A stretch of DNA of 57,998 nucleotides, taken from NCBI GenBank assembly GCA_029865895.1, contig JARXAN010000035.1, positions 1 through 57,998 on the forward strand, written 5' to 3'. Each line of letters begins with the position of its first letter. Position 1 is the first letter of the stretch. The notes under the pieces were generated by a model that searched no databases, was not told where the DNA came from, and was given only the letters and a program-made list of their open reading frames with translations. The translations under genes and the position numbers were made by a program. This document shows, piece after piece, positions 33,148 to 43,199 of the stretch. Source of the DNA: Actinomycetota bacterium (GTDB taxonomy: Bacteria; Actinomycetota; Actinomycetes; Actinomycetales; Microbacteriaceae).

Positions 33148-34149
33148 ATGGTTAGACAAATCAACCCCAGCCTCGCGCGAATTTGGCATGCCGAGAACAT
33201 TCGCCAGTATGGCTACTCACAGCCTTCACTGGTGCCAATCGAAACGGAGGCGCAGCACCGGTTGGTAGATATCTTGGAACAGGGTGTCACCAATGTGCAG
33301 TTCCAGAACCTAGGAAATCTCGCCAAGATCGAAAGCGGCGAACTAAACCTCATTCTGAACAGACTCTCACCCTTGATCAGGCAAACCAGCAGTTTTCTTC
33401 CAGAGCTGGATCAGCGCGATGTCGAGATCCGATTCGCAGAAATCATGAGATTGTTTCTCTCCGATTTTCAAGACCCAGCTGAGGTTATGAAGCAGCGTGG
33501 GATGGCAAAGGTCTTTGTTTCAAGCCTTGGACGAACCGGACTATTGGCAGCCAAAGCGCTTTACACCGCCGGGGTTGGAACGGTCATCACTTTCGATGGC
33601 AGCCGGGTCAAACACCAAGACACCAGTGAGTTGGGTTACTCGCCCGTTGCCCTGGGCCTCACCCGGCACGAGGCGGCCAAGCACCTACTGGGCAAAGAAC
33701 GCAGCCAACTACAACTTCACACTCGGCTAACCACTGGTTTGGATCGGATTTCGGCTGGATTGATTATTTCCAATGATGTCGTCCCGCCTGGTGACTACCA
33801 GGTTTGGATGACCAGAGACGTGCCACACATCGCGATCTGCTTCACCGAGGCCGGTGTCAGCATCTCGCAAATGGTTGTGCCGGGTTCGACACCCTGCATT
33901 GCCTGTTCGGAAATACAAAGAATGCAAGATGACCCGAATTGGCTGGCAACCGTCACTCAACTATCGCAATTAGAGCGAGACTTGGCCGACTCGGTCAGCA
34001 TGTTGGCGGCGGTGAGCGTTGCGGTCCGGAGAATTCTGCAGCAAATCGATAGCCAGCCAGCAGAGGTTAGCGCCCCGTTGGATTTTGACTCCGCCACCGG
34101 CGCGATTCGAACTGCAGATCTTCCGTTGGCAAACTGCGGTTGTCGCTAG
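33148..34149 (+). CDS. E1/ThiF-MoeB-like Rossmann-fold protein with C-terminal Cys motifs (start uncertain; track ORF from 33130)
   Basis: KVFVSSLGRTGLLAAKALYTAGVGTVITFDGSRV; CIAC and terminal CGC; between the DUF2342 gene and uvrD2. Confidence 0.65.
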   Translation: MVRQINPSLARIWHAENIRQYGYSQPSLVPIETEAQHRLVDILEQGVTNVQFQNLGNLAKIESGELNLILNRLSPLIRQTSSFLPELDQRDVEIRFAEIMRLFLSDFQDPAEVMKQRGMAKVFVSSLGRTGLLAAKALYTAGVGTVITFDGSRVKHQDTSELGYSPVALGLTRHEAAKHLLGKERSQLQLHTRLTTGLDRISAGLIISNDVVPPGDYQVWMTRDVPHIAICFTEAGVSISQMVVPGSTPCIACSEIQRMQDDPNWLATVTQLSQLERDLADSVSMLAAVSVAVRRILQQIDSQPAEVSAPLDFDSATGAIRTADLPLANCGCR

Positions 34150-35774
34150 GAGACAAACGATAGGAACTCGGACGCCGGCTTATCGGAGTGGCTCGAGAGA
34201 ATGAGCCTGTCTTTAGCTCGGGTGACGGCAACGTAGAACAACCTGCGCTCCTCCGAAATCTCGGCATCACTCTTCGCGTATGAGATTGGGAAATAGCCCT
34301 GGTTGAGCCCGCACAGGAAGACCAGCTGCCACTCCAGACCTTTGGTCGCGTGAATAGTGGCAAGGGAAACCGCTGCCATGACGGGCTCATGTCCAGAACG
34401 CTCGCGCTCCTGAAGCTCCCTCAGGTAATCATCGAGTGACACCTCCGAGGTGAACTCTTCCAGAACCTCAATGAACCAGTTCAAGCCCAACCACTTATCA
34501 CTGCCGTCCGAGCGCGAACTCCAACCAAGCGCAGAGATAATCTTGCTGACTTCAATAAACAGCGGGTTAGAGAGCTCTGTTGCCGCTAGGGCCCTCAAGG
34601 CCGTCATGGCCTGCATGATCTCCGGCCTTCTGAAGAAACGCCCGGTGCCTCGAACCTGGCACTTGATGCCAAGTTTTGTCAGCTCGCTTTCCACCTGCTC
34701 AAGTTGAGAATTGATTCTTGCCAAGACGGCAATCTCCCCAAGGGGCTGTCCGCCCTGCACCGCTTCAGACACTCTCTCGGCGATCCACTTAGCCTCAGCA
34801 GTAGCGCTTGAGAATCTCTCAAGTGAGGGCTTGGAGCTGAATTGTCGAACCGCTTCGAGTTCGCCATGTTCCGCCACCCGATTAGCCAGAGCCACAATCT
34901 CAGGACTACTGCGATAGTTGCGATTCAATTCGACAAACTGAGCACTTGGGAATCGGGTCGAGAAGCCGGTCAGGAAACTTGGGTTAGCGCCGGCAAATGT
35001 GTAGATGGTTTGCCTTGGGTCGCCAACCACACACAGCTCTTCCCTATCGCCCAGCCAGGTCTCCAAAAGTGACTGCTGAAGCGGTGAAATATCTTGATAT
35101 TCATCAACGGTGAAGTGGCGATACTGCTGCTGAAGGTGGGCGAGCATTCTGGGCTCATTGCGCAGTAACCCCGTCGTCAGTAGCAGCACATCTTCCCAGT
35201 CCGCTAGACGGCGCTGCTGCTTTAGGGCTTCGAATCGAGATGCCACATCCAAGAACTTCTCCTTGGACATGCCCGCGATTGCGGGCCGATCGATCGCGGC
35301 ATATTCGTCCGGGCTAACAAGTCCGTACTTCAACCACTCGATTTCAGCGGCGATGGCCCGATTATCCTCATCCGATACTCGGAGTTTCAATTCCTCAAGA
35401 GCGTCTTTGATGACCGGAAGTTTGTTGGTGATTAGCTTCGGGGCAAGGGTTTCGGTGAGCTGCGGCCAGAAGAATTGCAGTTGACTCAGTGCTGCGGAGT
35501 GAAAGGTTCTGACCTGAACCTGCGGTACTCCAAGGTTTTGCATTCTGGAGCGCAGTTCGCTCGCGGCACGATTTGTGTAGGTGAGGGCCAACACTCGGTT
35601 GGCTGCGTAAACACCGGTTTCGATACCGTGGGCAATTCGATGTGAAATGGTCCTGGTTTTTCCGCTGCCGGCACCGGCAATTATGCAGACCGGACCAAGC
35701 AGGGCCTGAGCTGCAACCCGTTGCTCATCGTCTAACTCGGCGAGGAGGTCGACTGGAGATTGGTCCGGGTTCAA
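34146..35774 (-). CDS. UvrD/PcrA-type superfamily 1 DNA helicase (UvrD2-like, no HRDC)
   Basis: GAGSGKTRTISHRIAHGIETG; DEYQDISPLQQ; GDPRQTIYTFAGA; HATKGLEWQLVFL; VAVTRAKDRL. Confidence 0.92.
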   Translation of the reverse strand: MNPDQSPVDLLAELDDEQRVAAQALLGPVCIIAGAGSGKTRTISHRIAHGIETGVYAANRVLALTYTNRAASELRSRMQNLGVPQVQVRTFHSAALSQLQFFWPQLTETLAPKLITNKLPVIKDALEELKLRVSDEDNRAIAAEIEWLKYGLVSPDEYAAIDRPAIAGMSKEKFLDVASRFEALKQQRRLADWEDVLLLTTGLLRNEPRMLAHLQQQYRHFTVDEYQDISPLQQSLLETWLGDREELCVVGDPRQTIYTFAGANPSFLTGFSTRFPSAQFVELNRNYRSSPEIVALANRVAEHGELEAVRQFSSKPSLERFSSATAEAKWIAERVSEAVQGGQPLGEIAVLARINSQLEQVESELTKLGIKCQVRGTGRFFRRPEIMQAMTALRALAATELSNPLFIEVSKIISALGWSSRSDGSDKWLGLNWFIEVLEEFTSEVSLDDYLRELQERERSGHEPVMAAVSLATIHATKGLEWQLVFLCGLNQGYFPISYAKSDAEISEERRLFYVAVTRAKDRLILSSHSDKPASEFLSFVS

Positions 35775-35828
35775 TTGGGAATCCTCTTGGTTCGCGTGGC
35801 ATTGACCGCTTGCTGGGCTTTGACCGTC

Positions 35829-35834
35829 TAACCT
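35829..35834 (+). promoter_or_regulatory. -10 TAACCT, 7 nt before GTG 35842
   Basis: TAACCT-GTGAGAT-GTG. Confidence 0.5.
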
Positions 35835-35841
35835 GTGAGAT

Positions 35842-36981
35842 GTGGGACGACCTGCTTTGATTTTAGCTGCACTGGCAGCCGATGCTTCGCCTGGAAAAAA
35901 CTTCCGGCACTACCTGAAAGTTGACTCCAATCCAGACTTGGAGACGCTGCGACTCTGGGGTGCGGATGGGCAAGCCTATGAATTCAAGATTCCAGCCAAC
36001 TCAGCTGGAATCAGCGAGCTAGCAACCGAGCAAATGGTCGTGCAGTCGATGCGTCGCCTAGCCTCTCGAGTGCCATTTGAAATTCCTGAGTCGCTGGGAC
36101 AAACCCGGGACAGCGACGGCACTACCGGTGTGTTGTTCACATTGCTTGAGGGATCCAGCCCAGACCTATCGCGCCTAGGACCAGGACTGTTTTCTAAGTC
36201 CTTCGGCGAAGCTCTGGCTGCTTTGCACTCACTGCAGATTGATGCCATAGCCGATTCCGGTCTGCCACAGTATGACTCAGCCGCAATCCTGCACCAGAAG
36301 GTTTCAGAACTAGACAGGATGGCTGCTACCGGACGAGTTCCGGCACAGCTTTTGAGCCGCTGGGAGCAGGCGCTTGAAGACATCGGGCTATTCCGCTTCC
36401 ACTCCACCATCACTCACGGAGGACTCAGTTCCGACGCGGTATTGATCAATGGTCAGCAGGTTGTTGGTCTCACCAACTGGAATGCCATGTCAATTGGCGA
36501 CCCAGCCGAAGACTTCCGCTGGCTATCCGGCGGTGCTCTGCCATCCACCTTCGAGGACGCGATGCTGCACTACCGTGCTGCTCGACCATCGGCTGATGAA
36601 AACTTTGCTCAACGTGCCATGCTCTACTCGGAACTTGAGCTCGGCACCTGGCTACTTCACTGCCTAGCAGTTGGCGATCCGGTTCAGATCCAGCAGGCCG
36701 AAGAACTTCTGGCGGAACTCAAGGACAACCTTGAGGCTGGAAACCTCAAGGACCTGACCGCAACCAGCTTTGTCGGATTAGCCGCTGCCGCGACAATCAT
36801 TCCTGCTGCAACTCCGACTCAAGAGATTGCTGCTGTCGCCGAGGAGTCTGAGCCAGCGGCTGACGATGCCGAAGAGGTAACTGCTGCATCAATCTTTGAT
36901 GAGGTTGCAGGCATTGAAGGCACCGAATCGGTCGACTCTGATCCAGAAACCAAAGAAACTAGCCTCGACGAGTTGTTTTAG
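35842..36981 (+). CDS. Phosphotransferase (APH)-fold protein, probable pseudokinase
   Basis: APH-like THGGLSSDAVLINGQQVVGLTNWNAMSIGDPAEDF, where active members have HGD and DW. Confidence 0.7.
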   Translation: MGRPALILAALAADASPGKNFRHYLKVDSNPDLETLRLWGADGQAYEFKIPANSAGISELATEQMVVQSMRRLASRVPFEIPESLGQTRDSDGTTGVLFTLLEGSSPDLSRLGPGLFSKSFGEALAALHSLQIDAIADSGLPQYDSAAILHQKVSELDRMAATGRVPAQLLSRWEQALEDIGLFRFHSTITHGGLSSDAVLINGQQVVGLTNWNAMSIGDPAEDFRWLSGGALPSTFEDAMLHYRAARPSADENFAQRAMLYSELELGTWLLHCLAVGDPVQIQQAEELLAELKDNLEAGNLKDLTATSFVGLAAAATIIPAATPTQEIAAVAEESEPAADDAEEVTAASIFDEVAGIEGTESVDSDPETKETSLDELF

Positions 36982-39900
36982 CCCGCTCAATAGCCTGGGC
37001 TAGTTCGCTCTCAGAAGGTAGCTCGGTCGGCACAATCTCTTTGCCATCTGCGGCGTAAAAGAATGAAGCTTTGACTCGCTCGACTCCGATCCCCTGCCAC
37101 TTGGCGAAAGCCAGTCGATACAGGGCTAACTGAATTGCCTTAGCGTCTAGGTCTTCCTTGCTCTTTGGTGCTGAGCCAGATTTCCAGTCCACCACTTGGT
37201 ATTCACCATCGGTGAGGAAGACGGCATCGATCTTGCACACCACAATGAATCCCGCCAATTCAAACTCGATTGACTGCTCGATGAATTCTGGCTCTAGGGA
37301 GGCAAACCTCGAGCTTTCAAAATTCGCCTTCAGATCCTCATCCTCCAAAGCCCAATCCTGCTCCGAAAGCTCCAGGTCCTGCTTCCAGTGCTCCTCTAAA
37401 AGCCGGTGGAAGTCAGTGCCACGTTGAGCCGTAGCGCTAAACAACTGCGGCACTGGTCTAGCCAGATACTCTGCAAATCCCGCAGGGTCAGTGATCAACT
37501 GCATCAACTTAGAAGCGCTTAGTCTCCAAGGTAGTTCGGGAACCGTCAGCCAACTACCCCGCTCGCGCTCTTCGAGCAGCAACGCTAGTTCCGTGAAATC
37601 CCTAAAGTTGGCCGGAGCCGCCTCAGCGACTGCAATTGCAGCCTGTTCGATTTTGCTTCGATTTGCACCGAGCGGATCAAAGGGCCAAACAGCCTGCTCG
37701 CTTCGACCATCCAATGGGTTGGATTCCAAAACTTCTGGAATCTCATTGACTAGCTCAATGAGACCGGCGTCCAAGAGTTCAATTAGGAATTCTGAAATCT
37801 CCCTGGGCTTCTTGTTGCCAAGCTTGTAGTGCGAGGCGGTGATGTGAAGGGCGGATTTTGCCCTGGTGACAGCAACGTAAGCCAGCCGGCGTTCCTCAGA
37901 AAGTTGCCGTGCGCGATTGCGCTCTTGGAAGTCAAGGTATAGCCCGTTCGCTTCCTTCTGGGTCTGTGCTTTGGAATACGCAAATACTGGAAGCACATTG
38001 GAATCTCCGCGCAGGGCAAATGGCAGTTTGCCGGCGGCCAGCCAGCCTTTTGCGCCCTTGCCCTCGACTGGGAACGCTCCCTTGTTTAGCTGAGCGAGCG
38101 CAACCAAGTCCCACTCCAGACCTTTGGCGGCGTGAACCGACATGATCTGGACCGTGCCCTTTTTCGCTCCGGTCTTCGGCAATTCGAAGTTTTCGCGATC
38201 GGTTGCATAGTCCAGCCAGGAAAGTAGGCCGGTGAGCGAGGGGCGGAGTGAGGATTGCTCATACTCAGCGATTCGCGCGATAAAAGCTTCCAAGTTCGCG
38301 AGCGGGTTGAGCTGGACGGAATGAGCGAACAGTTCGATGTCTAATTCAAGCTCGCGAACCACCACCCAGGAAAACTGTGCCAATCCGATGTTCGAAGTCG
38401 ACCTCATCTTGCGCAGCAACTTGGCCGCAGAGACCAATCGTGGCCCACCGATTGCCGAGAAGTTGCCGCGTTCTAGTGCGCCGGGGCGACACAATTCGTC
38501 CAGCGCCTCGACAATCGTGACCGGCATGGCCGAGGTTACCTCTGAGCGAATCCTGGAAAGCCGCTTGGCCATCTCGCTGAGTTCCGCAAGGTCCTTAGGT
38601 CCAATTCTCCAGCGCGGCCCAGAGAGCAACCTCATAAGAGCGGCTCCGGATTCGGGTCGCTGAATGACCTTCAGAGCAGAGATTAGATCTAGAACTTCAG
38701 GGAGCTGAAGTAGCCCAGATAGTCCAGTAACTTCAACCGGTATACCGCGAGCGGAGATGACCTTGGCATAAAGCGGCATGCTGGCTTTCGTTCGAAGTAG
38801 TAAGGCTGCCGACTTATCCGAGTCGAGGTGCTTTTCAAACCAATCCGCCACCGCCTCGGCCTCGGTCAGTTCGTCTTGAAAAACCTCGGCGGTAACCGAA
38901 TTCACCTTGTCCACTGCACCCGGGGTTAGTTTGACCGGAGCGAGATCTGGCTGAGCGGCATTTAGGGCCAGCGTGAGTTGATTGGCTGCGTCAACCACAG
39001 CCTGACCCGAGCGCCATGATTTGGAAAGTTGATAAGTTGCCGGCGAGATCGAACCAAAATCGCGGTGATAACCAGAGAGGTTATTGCTGCTGGCACCGCG
39101 CCAGCCATAGATTGCCTGGTTTGGGTCACCCACCGCCAACACCGCTTGGCCCCTAAAGAGCCGAGACAGCAGTTGAGTTTGGATACTTGAGGTGTCTTGG
39201 TACTCATCCAGTAGAACAAAGCGATAGCCGTGATCAAAATTTTGCGGCAGCGCAGAGAGCGCAAGGGCTACCTGGTCGGAGAAGTCCACCAAGTTTCTTC
39301 GCTTTTTCAGCGCTAGATACTCGGCAACCAGGCTGGCAATAACGATGTTCAAATTGGCCGCATCAATCACGTCTACCGTGTACTGAAACTGCCCGGATTC
39401 ACCCTTGTCGGACTTTGGTAACGAGCCAATGTGCTCGATGAATCGACCAAGCTCGCTAATCATTTGGTCGCTTGTGCTTTGGTTATCCGTCACCTCGGCG
39501 GCTAGCGAGAGGATGAGGTCAATCAGGTAGTCCTTATTGCGATCCCAGTCCTCTAGGCTCTGGTGCAAATCACCCTTGATGTGTCGCACTAGTTCGTCCG
39601 CGAGGGCTACCGAGCTTGCTTCCGTGAGCAGTGTCGCATCGGATTCATAACCCACTGCCAGCGAAAGTTTCCTAAAGATGTCATTACCGAACGAGTTGTA
39701 CGTTGTGATGTTTGGCGGAGTGAAATCCATGGCCAAATTGGCCGGCCACATCTCGCTTTCGCGCAGCTTGTAGAGCGCCTGATTCACTCTGGCGGATAGT
39801 TCGCTGGCAGCCTTTCGGGTAAAGGTAAGGCCGAGGATTTCCCCGGGCTGAGCCAGTGAGTTAGCAATTAGGTAAAGCACGCGAACCGTCATAAGTTCGG

Positions 39901-40036
39901 TTTTTCCGCTGCCAGCTCCGGCGATTACCAGGGTCGGTGAGTCAATCGAAGCGCCCTCCACAACGGCTCGTTGTTCCTCGGTCAGTGAGTGCGGAGACAG
40001 CAGCTTATAAACCTGATCGGCGGAGTACTTAACCAT
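36959..40036 (-). CDS. adnB: AdnB-like helicase-nuclease (UvrD helicase plus PD-(D/E)XK)
   Basis: VIAGAGSGKTELMTVRVL; LDEYQDTSSIQTQLL; GDPNQAIYGWRGA; nuclease YQVVDWKSG...IQLALYRLAF. Confidence 0.85.
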   Translation of the reverse strand: MVKYSADQVYKLLSPHSLTEEQRAVVEGASIDSPTLVIAGAGSGKTELMTVRVLYLIANSLAQPGEILGLTFTRKAASELSARVNQALYKLRESEMWPANLAMDFTPPNITTYNSFGNDIFRKLSLAVGYESDATLLTEASSVALADELVRHIKGDLHQSLEDWDRNKDYLIDLILSLAAEVTDNQSTSDQMISELGRFIEHIGSLPKSDKGESGQFQYTVDVIDAANLNIVIASLVAEYLALKKRRNLVDFSDQVALALSALPQNFDHGYRFVLLDEYQDTSSIQTQLLSRLFRGQAVLAVGDPNQAIYGWRGASSNNLSGYHRDFGSISPATYQLSKSWRSGQAVVDAANQLTLALNAAQPDLAPVKLTPGAVDKVNSVTAEVFQDELTEAEAVADWFEKHLDSDKSAALLLRTKASMPLYAKVISARGIPVEVTGLSGLLQLPEVLDLISALKVIQRPESGAALMRLLSGPRWRIGPKDLAELSEMAKRLSRIRSEVTSAMPVTIVEALDELCRPGALERGNFSAIGGPRLVSAAKLLRKMRSTSNIGLAQFSWVVVRELELDIELFAHSVQLNPLANLEAFIARIAEYEQSSLRPSLTGLLSWLDYATDRENFELPKTGAKKGTVQIMSVHAAKGLEWDLVALAQLNKGAFPVEGKGAKGWLAAGKLPFALRGDSNVLPVFAYSKAQTQKEANGLYLDFQERNRARQLSEERRLAYVAVTRAKSALHITASHYKLGNKKPREISEFLIELLDAGLIELVNEIPEVLESNPLDGRSEQAVWPFDPLGANRSKIEQAAIAVAEAAPANFRDFTELALLLEERERGSWLTVPELPWRLSASKLMQLITDPAGFAEYLARPVPQLFSATAQRGTDFHRLLEEHWKQDLELSEQDWALEDEDLKANFESSRFASLEPEFIEQSIEFELAGFIVVCKIDAVFLTDGEYQVVDWKSGSAPKSKEDLDAKAIQLALYRLAFAKWQGIGVERVKASFFYAADGKEIVPTELPSESELAQAIERAKTTRRG

Positions 40037-42908
40037 TGGTCACCACCTTGGATATCAGCAGCTGGCAGTTCGCATCCTCGCTGCAGTGGTCAGCGACCTC
40101 AGCGATAAAGCTGTTACCGCCGGCACCGGCTTCGACCCGCTTCAAAAGTTCCAGAACCTCTTGTTCAAATTCTCCCGAAATTGCAGGTTGATCCAACACC
40201 TTCAGTTTCTGATCGCCAACAGCGACGATTCTTCCTCCGGCCAAAGGCTCGGAGTACTGAGATCTAATTGCTAACTGATAGACGGCTAGCTGCCTGTGAT
40301 TTTCCACGTCCTTGGCGCTCGGTGTCTTTCCAGTCTTTAGATCCACAACCCTCAGGCCGCCGTCTGGGTCTTTCTCAACGCGGTCGATTTTTCCAGCTAT
40401 CACCAGGCGTCCAATAGACACTTCGAACTTCTGTTCTGCGCTAACCAGCTCGCCAGCATCCCTCAGGTACTGCCCCAGGGCAGCAACCATGTTCAGGGCC
40501 CTGCGCTTCTGGCCACTCTCCTGCCAACTGGCTTCAAACTCAAGGGTGTGCCAGTTCGATTGCACAAACTGCTCGAGCTCCGCTTCGTTCGAGGAAACCT
40601 CCAGGGCCGCGTGCAATAGGGTTCCCAACGATGCCTCAAAGCCCGCACCGTCTCCCCCGAAGTTTTGAATAAACCAGTGCACCGGACACTTTTCAAATGC
40701 CGAGAGCCTAGAGGGCGAGAAGCGAATAGATTCGGTTTCTTCAACCAATGGCTCCGTGGTTGAGATCGGTAACAACCCTTGCCAGTTATCAGGGTGTGCA
40801 CCGGGCACATTGAGGAGCGACAGTGCAGCCAGCAGAGGAGCAACCGAGGAGTCCCCGGCAGCAAGCTGTCGGCGATAGCTACCAGCCATGCGCCGCAAAT
40901 CGAAGCTGATCGGCTGGTCGATTCGCTCAGGGGTGAGTCCTAGCATTTCGAAAAACTGCGAGGGTTGCTCTTCCTGCGAAAGCATTGCGGTAATGATCAC
41001 CTCGTTGCGAGCAGCGCCGATTGCCTTGTAAAAAAGTCTTATTTCATCATCGAGCTCGGAGCGAACCGGTTCGCCTGGGTTGGAAACTCTGCCGGTTAGG
41101 AATCCGGATAGCGAACTTGCTCCCAGCAGTGAACTTCTGGGCCTTAGGTTTGGCCAAATGCCATCCTGCAGACGAGGAATGAGCACCACCTGAAAACTTC
41201 GATCCACCAGGCCTGCCGATGTTGTCAGTTGAACCGCTGGTCGCAACCCACTCGGAGCTAGCGAGTCCTCCGGAACCGATTGCTCAAGCTGGAAGAGCAC
41301 AAAGTCAGCTGCGGTGCCAAGTTGGTTGGCGTCGAAGCGTTGGGCCGCAGCAAAAAGCTCTAGGACGGAATCAAGCGAACGATTCGCCGCCAATGCGATC
41401 TCAGAAGAACCGCGGGCGAGCACCTGCAGCGACTTTTGGTCAACTGCGGCCCAGACCGCGGAGAGCATTTCATGAGCGGTGGAATTTTGAAGGTCTCTGA
41501 GATCTCGCAGCAGCTTGGTAAGCGATGCGAGCTTGCGAAGTTCTGGGCTGGTGGCCTCGATTTCAATCTCTAGTCCCGAGACCAATAGCTCTGCGCTTGA
41601 GACTTCCTGTAGCTCAGGTAATTGCGCCAGCTGACGCTTGAGTCGACGGATGGCAATGCTGTCTAGACCAAAAACATCAGAATCGAGAACCTGAACAACT
41701 GCTTCTTGATCCTGAACTTGAATCGACAGTTTTGCTGTCTCAAGAATGGCCCTGGCCATTGGCTGATCCCTCAGCGCCGCAGAAGAGCCCAGTAGCGCTA
41801 CTGGCACATCCCTCGCGGCTAAAGCGGCTGCAAGCTGATCCAACTGAGTCCTGGTGCGAGCCGCCACAGCAAAGTCGCCCCAGGCATATCCATCGCGCAT
41901 GCGACGCTGTCTGATCTCGCTCGCGATCCAGTCTGCTTCGCTGACTTGATTATCAAATAGCCCCGTAAGAATTGGCTTGGTCTCGATTCCAGGTTTTGGT
42001 CTTTGCGGACCAGCCAGCTGGGGAGGAAGCTTGGAGGCTAGTTTTGAAAGCGGTTGGCCAAATCCCGAGTTAGAAGCGAGGTAGTGCTTGGTCGCGGTTT
42101 TGAACTCCCCCACAAAGCCCTCCAGCACTCCAGATCTAAAGCCCAATACCGAGCTATCCGGATCCCCAAAGAGCACCAGGTTTGTGGTTGTTGCCAACTG
42201 AGAGACCATGGCCAAGCCCGCTTTAGAGAGATCCTGGGCATCGTCAACCACAACCCAGCTGTAACCAGCCGAAGCCTGAGGACCAACCTGCAACAACAGC
42301 TGAGATGGATCGATAAGGTTCTGAGCCGCCACAACCTCTAGGTATCGCGGCAAGATTTCCGCCGCCACCGCAAGCCCCTGGTGTCTGAACTCCAATGCTT
42401 TCTCGCTAAGCCACTGCGGAGTGAGTCGGTGGTCGATGCACACCGATAGTAGGTCTCTGAGTTCTTGAACAAAGCCCTGCAGGCCAATGGTTTGCAAATC
42501 GAAACCCCAGGGGCTGTTTGGGCTCTGAGCCAAAACATCACGCAGAATCCTTTGCTGCAGCGCTCCAGAGAGTAGACGAATCGCTGGATTGCTAGCACTG
42601 ACGTGTGAAAAGGCAAAGCCGGTTACCGATTGAACACGTGCCGTTTGCGTGGGCTTGCGACTGTCTAAAGCCACCAGATCCCTGAGTTTGGTGGCTGCCA
42701 ACCTACTGGGTGTGAGAATCAAAATCTCCTCTGGGGCGTGAGTACTCTCAAGTCGCCGCACCAACTGACGAAGTGCCGTTGTCTTTCCAGAACCTGGGGC
42801 ACCGAGCACCACATGCTGCCCTGGTGCGAGATCTGGAAGCAACTCAGCGCTAAATTCACCAACCGCGGAGTCCGCGGGTTGGGCAAATAACGAAGAGTTT
42901 TCCATCAC
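40029..42908 (-). CDS. adnA: AdnA-like helicase-nuclease subunit
   Basis: LGAPGSGKTTALRQLVRRL; DDAQD; nuclease LRVVDLKTGKTPSAKDVENHRQLAVYQLA; upstream of and overlapping adnB. Confidence 0.82.
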   Translation of the reverse strand: MMENSSLFAQPADSAVGEFSAELLPDLAPGQHVVLGAPGSGKTTALRQLVRRLESTHAPEEILILTPSRLAATKLRDLVALDSRKPTQTARVQSVTGFAFSHVSASNPAIRLLSGALQQRILRDVLAQSPNSPWGFDLQTIGLQGFVQELRDLLSVCIDHRLTPQWLSEKALEFRHQGLAVAAEILPRYLEVVAAQNLIDPSQLLLQVGPQASAGYSWVVVDDAQDLSKAGLAMVSQLATTTNLVLFGDPDSSVLGFRSGVLEGFVGEFKTATKHYLASNSGFGQPLSKLASKLPPQLAGPQRPKPGIETKPILTGLFDNQVSEADWIASEIRQRRMRDGYAWGDFAVAARTRTQLDQLAAALAARDVPVALLGSSAALRDQPMARAILETAKLSIQVQDQEAVVQVLDSDVFGLDSIAIRRLKRQLAQLPELQEVSSAELLVSGLEIEIEATSPELRKLASLTKLLRDLRDLQNSTAHEMLSAVWAAVDQKSLQVLARGSSEIALAANRSLDSVLELFAAAQRFDANQLGTAADFVLFQLEQSVPEDSLAPSGLRPAVQLTTSAGLVDRSFQVVLIPRLQDGIWPNLRPRSSLLGASSLSGFLTGRVSNPGEPVRSELDDEIRLFYKAIGAARNEVIITAMLSQEEQPSQFFEMLGLTPERIDQPISFDLRRMAGSYRRQLAAGDSSVAPLLAALSLLNVPGAHPDNWQGLLPISTTEPLVEETESIRFSPSRLSAFEKCPVHWFIQNFGGDGAGFEASLGTLLHAALEVSSNEAELEQFVQSNWHTLEFEASWQESGQKRRALNMVAALGQYLRDAGELVSAEQKFEVSIGRLVIAGKIDRVEKDPDGGLRVVDLKTGKTPSAKDVENHRQLAVYQLAIRSQYSEPLAGGRIVAVGDQKLKVLDQPAISGEFEQEVLELLKRVEAGAGGNSFIAEVADHCSEDANCQLLISKVVTNG

Positions 42909-42914
42909 CGAGCA

Positions 42915-42920
42915 AATCTA
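42915..42920 (-). promoter_or_regulatory. -10 TAGATT, 6 nt before GTG of adnA
   Basis: TAGATT-TGCTCG-GTG on the minus strand. Confidence 0.45.
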
Positions 42921-42974
42921 TTTGCAGCCTGTGACTTTTTCATGTCGTAACCTAGTAATCCATAAAGGAGTGCA

Positions 42975-43199
42975 ATGGAAATCAGAATCGGTATTCGCGA
43001 GAATCAGCGCGACCTAGCTTTCGAAACAAACCTAAGTTCCGCCCAGGTATCGGCGCTGGTCAGCAATGCCTTTGCCGCGAAGCAGGACTTGGTCAGCTTC
43101 GAGGACGACAAGGGTAAAACCATCTTGGTCTCGGTTGCGAGCATTGCATTTGTTGAAATTGGTGCGGAGCAAAACCGCAGAGTTGGATTTATCGCCTAA
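42975..43199 (+). CDS. DUF3107 family protein
   Basis: MEIRIGIRENQRDLAFETNLS...ILVSVASIAFVEIGAEQNRRVGFI; ribosome-binding site AAAGGAG. Confidence 0.88.
   Translation: MEIRIGIRENQRDLAFETNLSSAQVSALVSNAFAAKQDLVSFEDDKGKTILVSVASIAFVEIGAEQNRRVGFIA

Noticed and set aside
36449-36667. 72-aa ORF within the phosphotransferase-fold gene
   Set aside because: Out-of-frame internal ORF, no ribosome-binding site or homology signal
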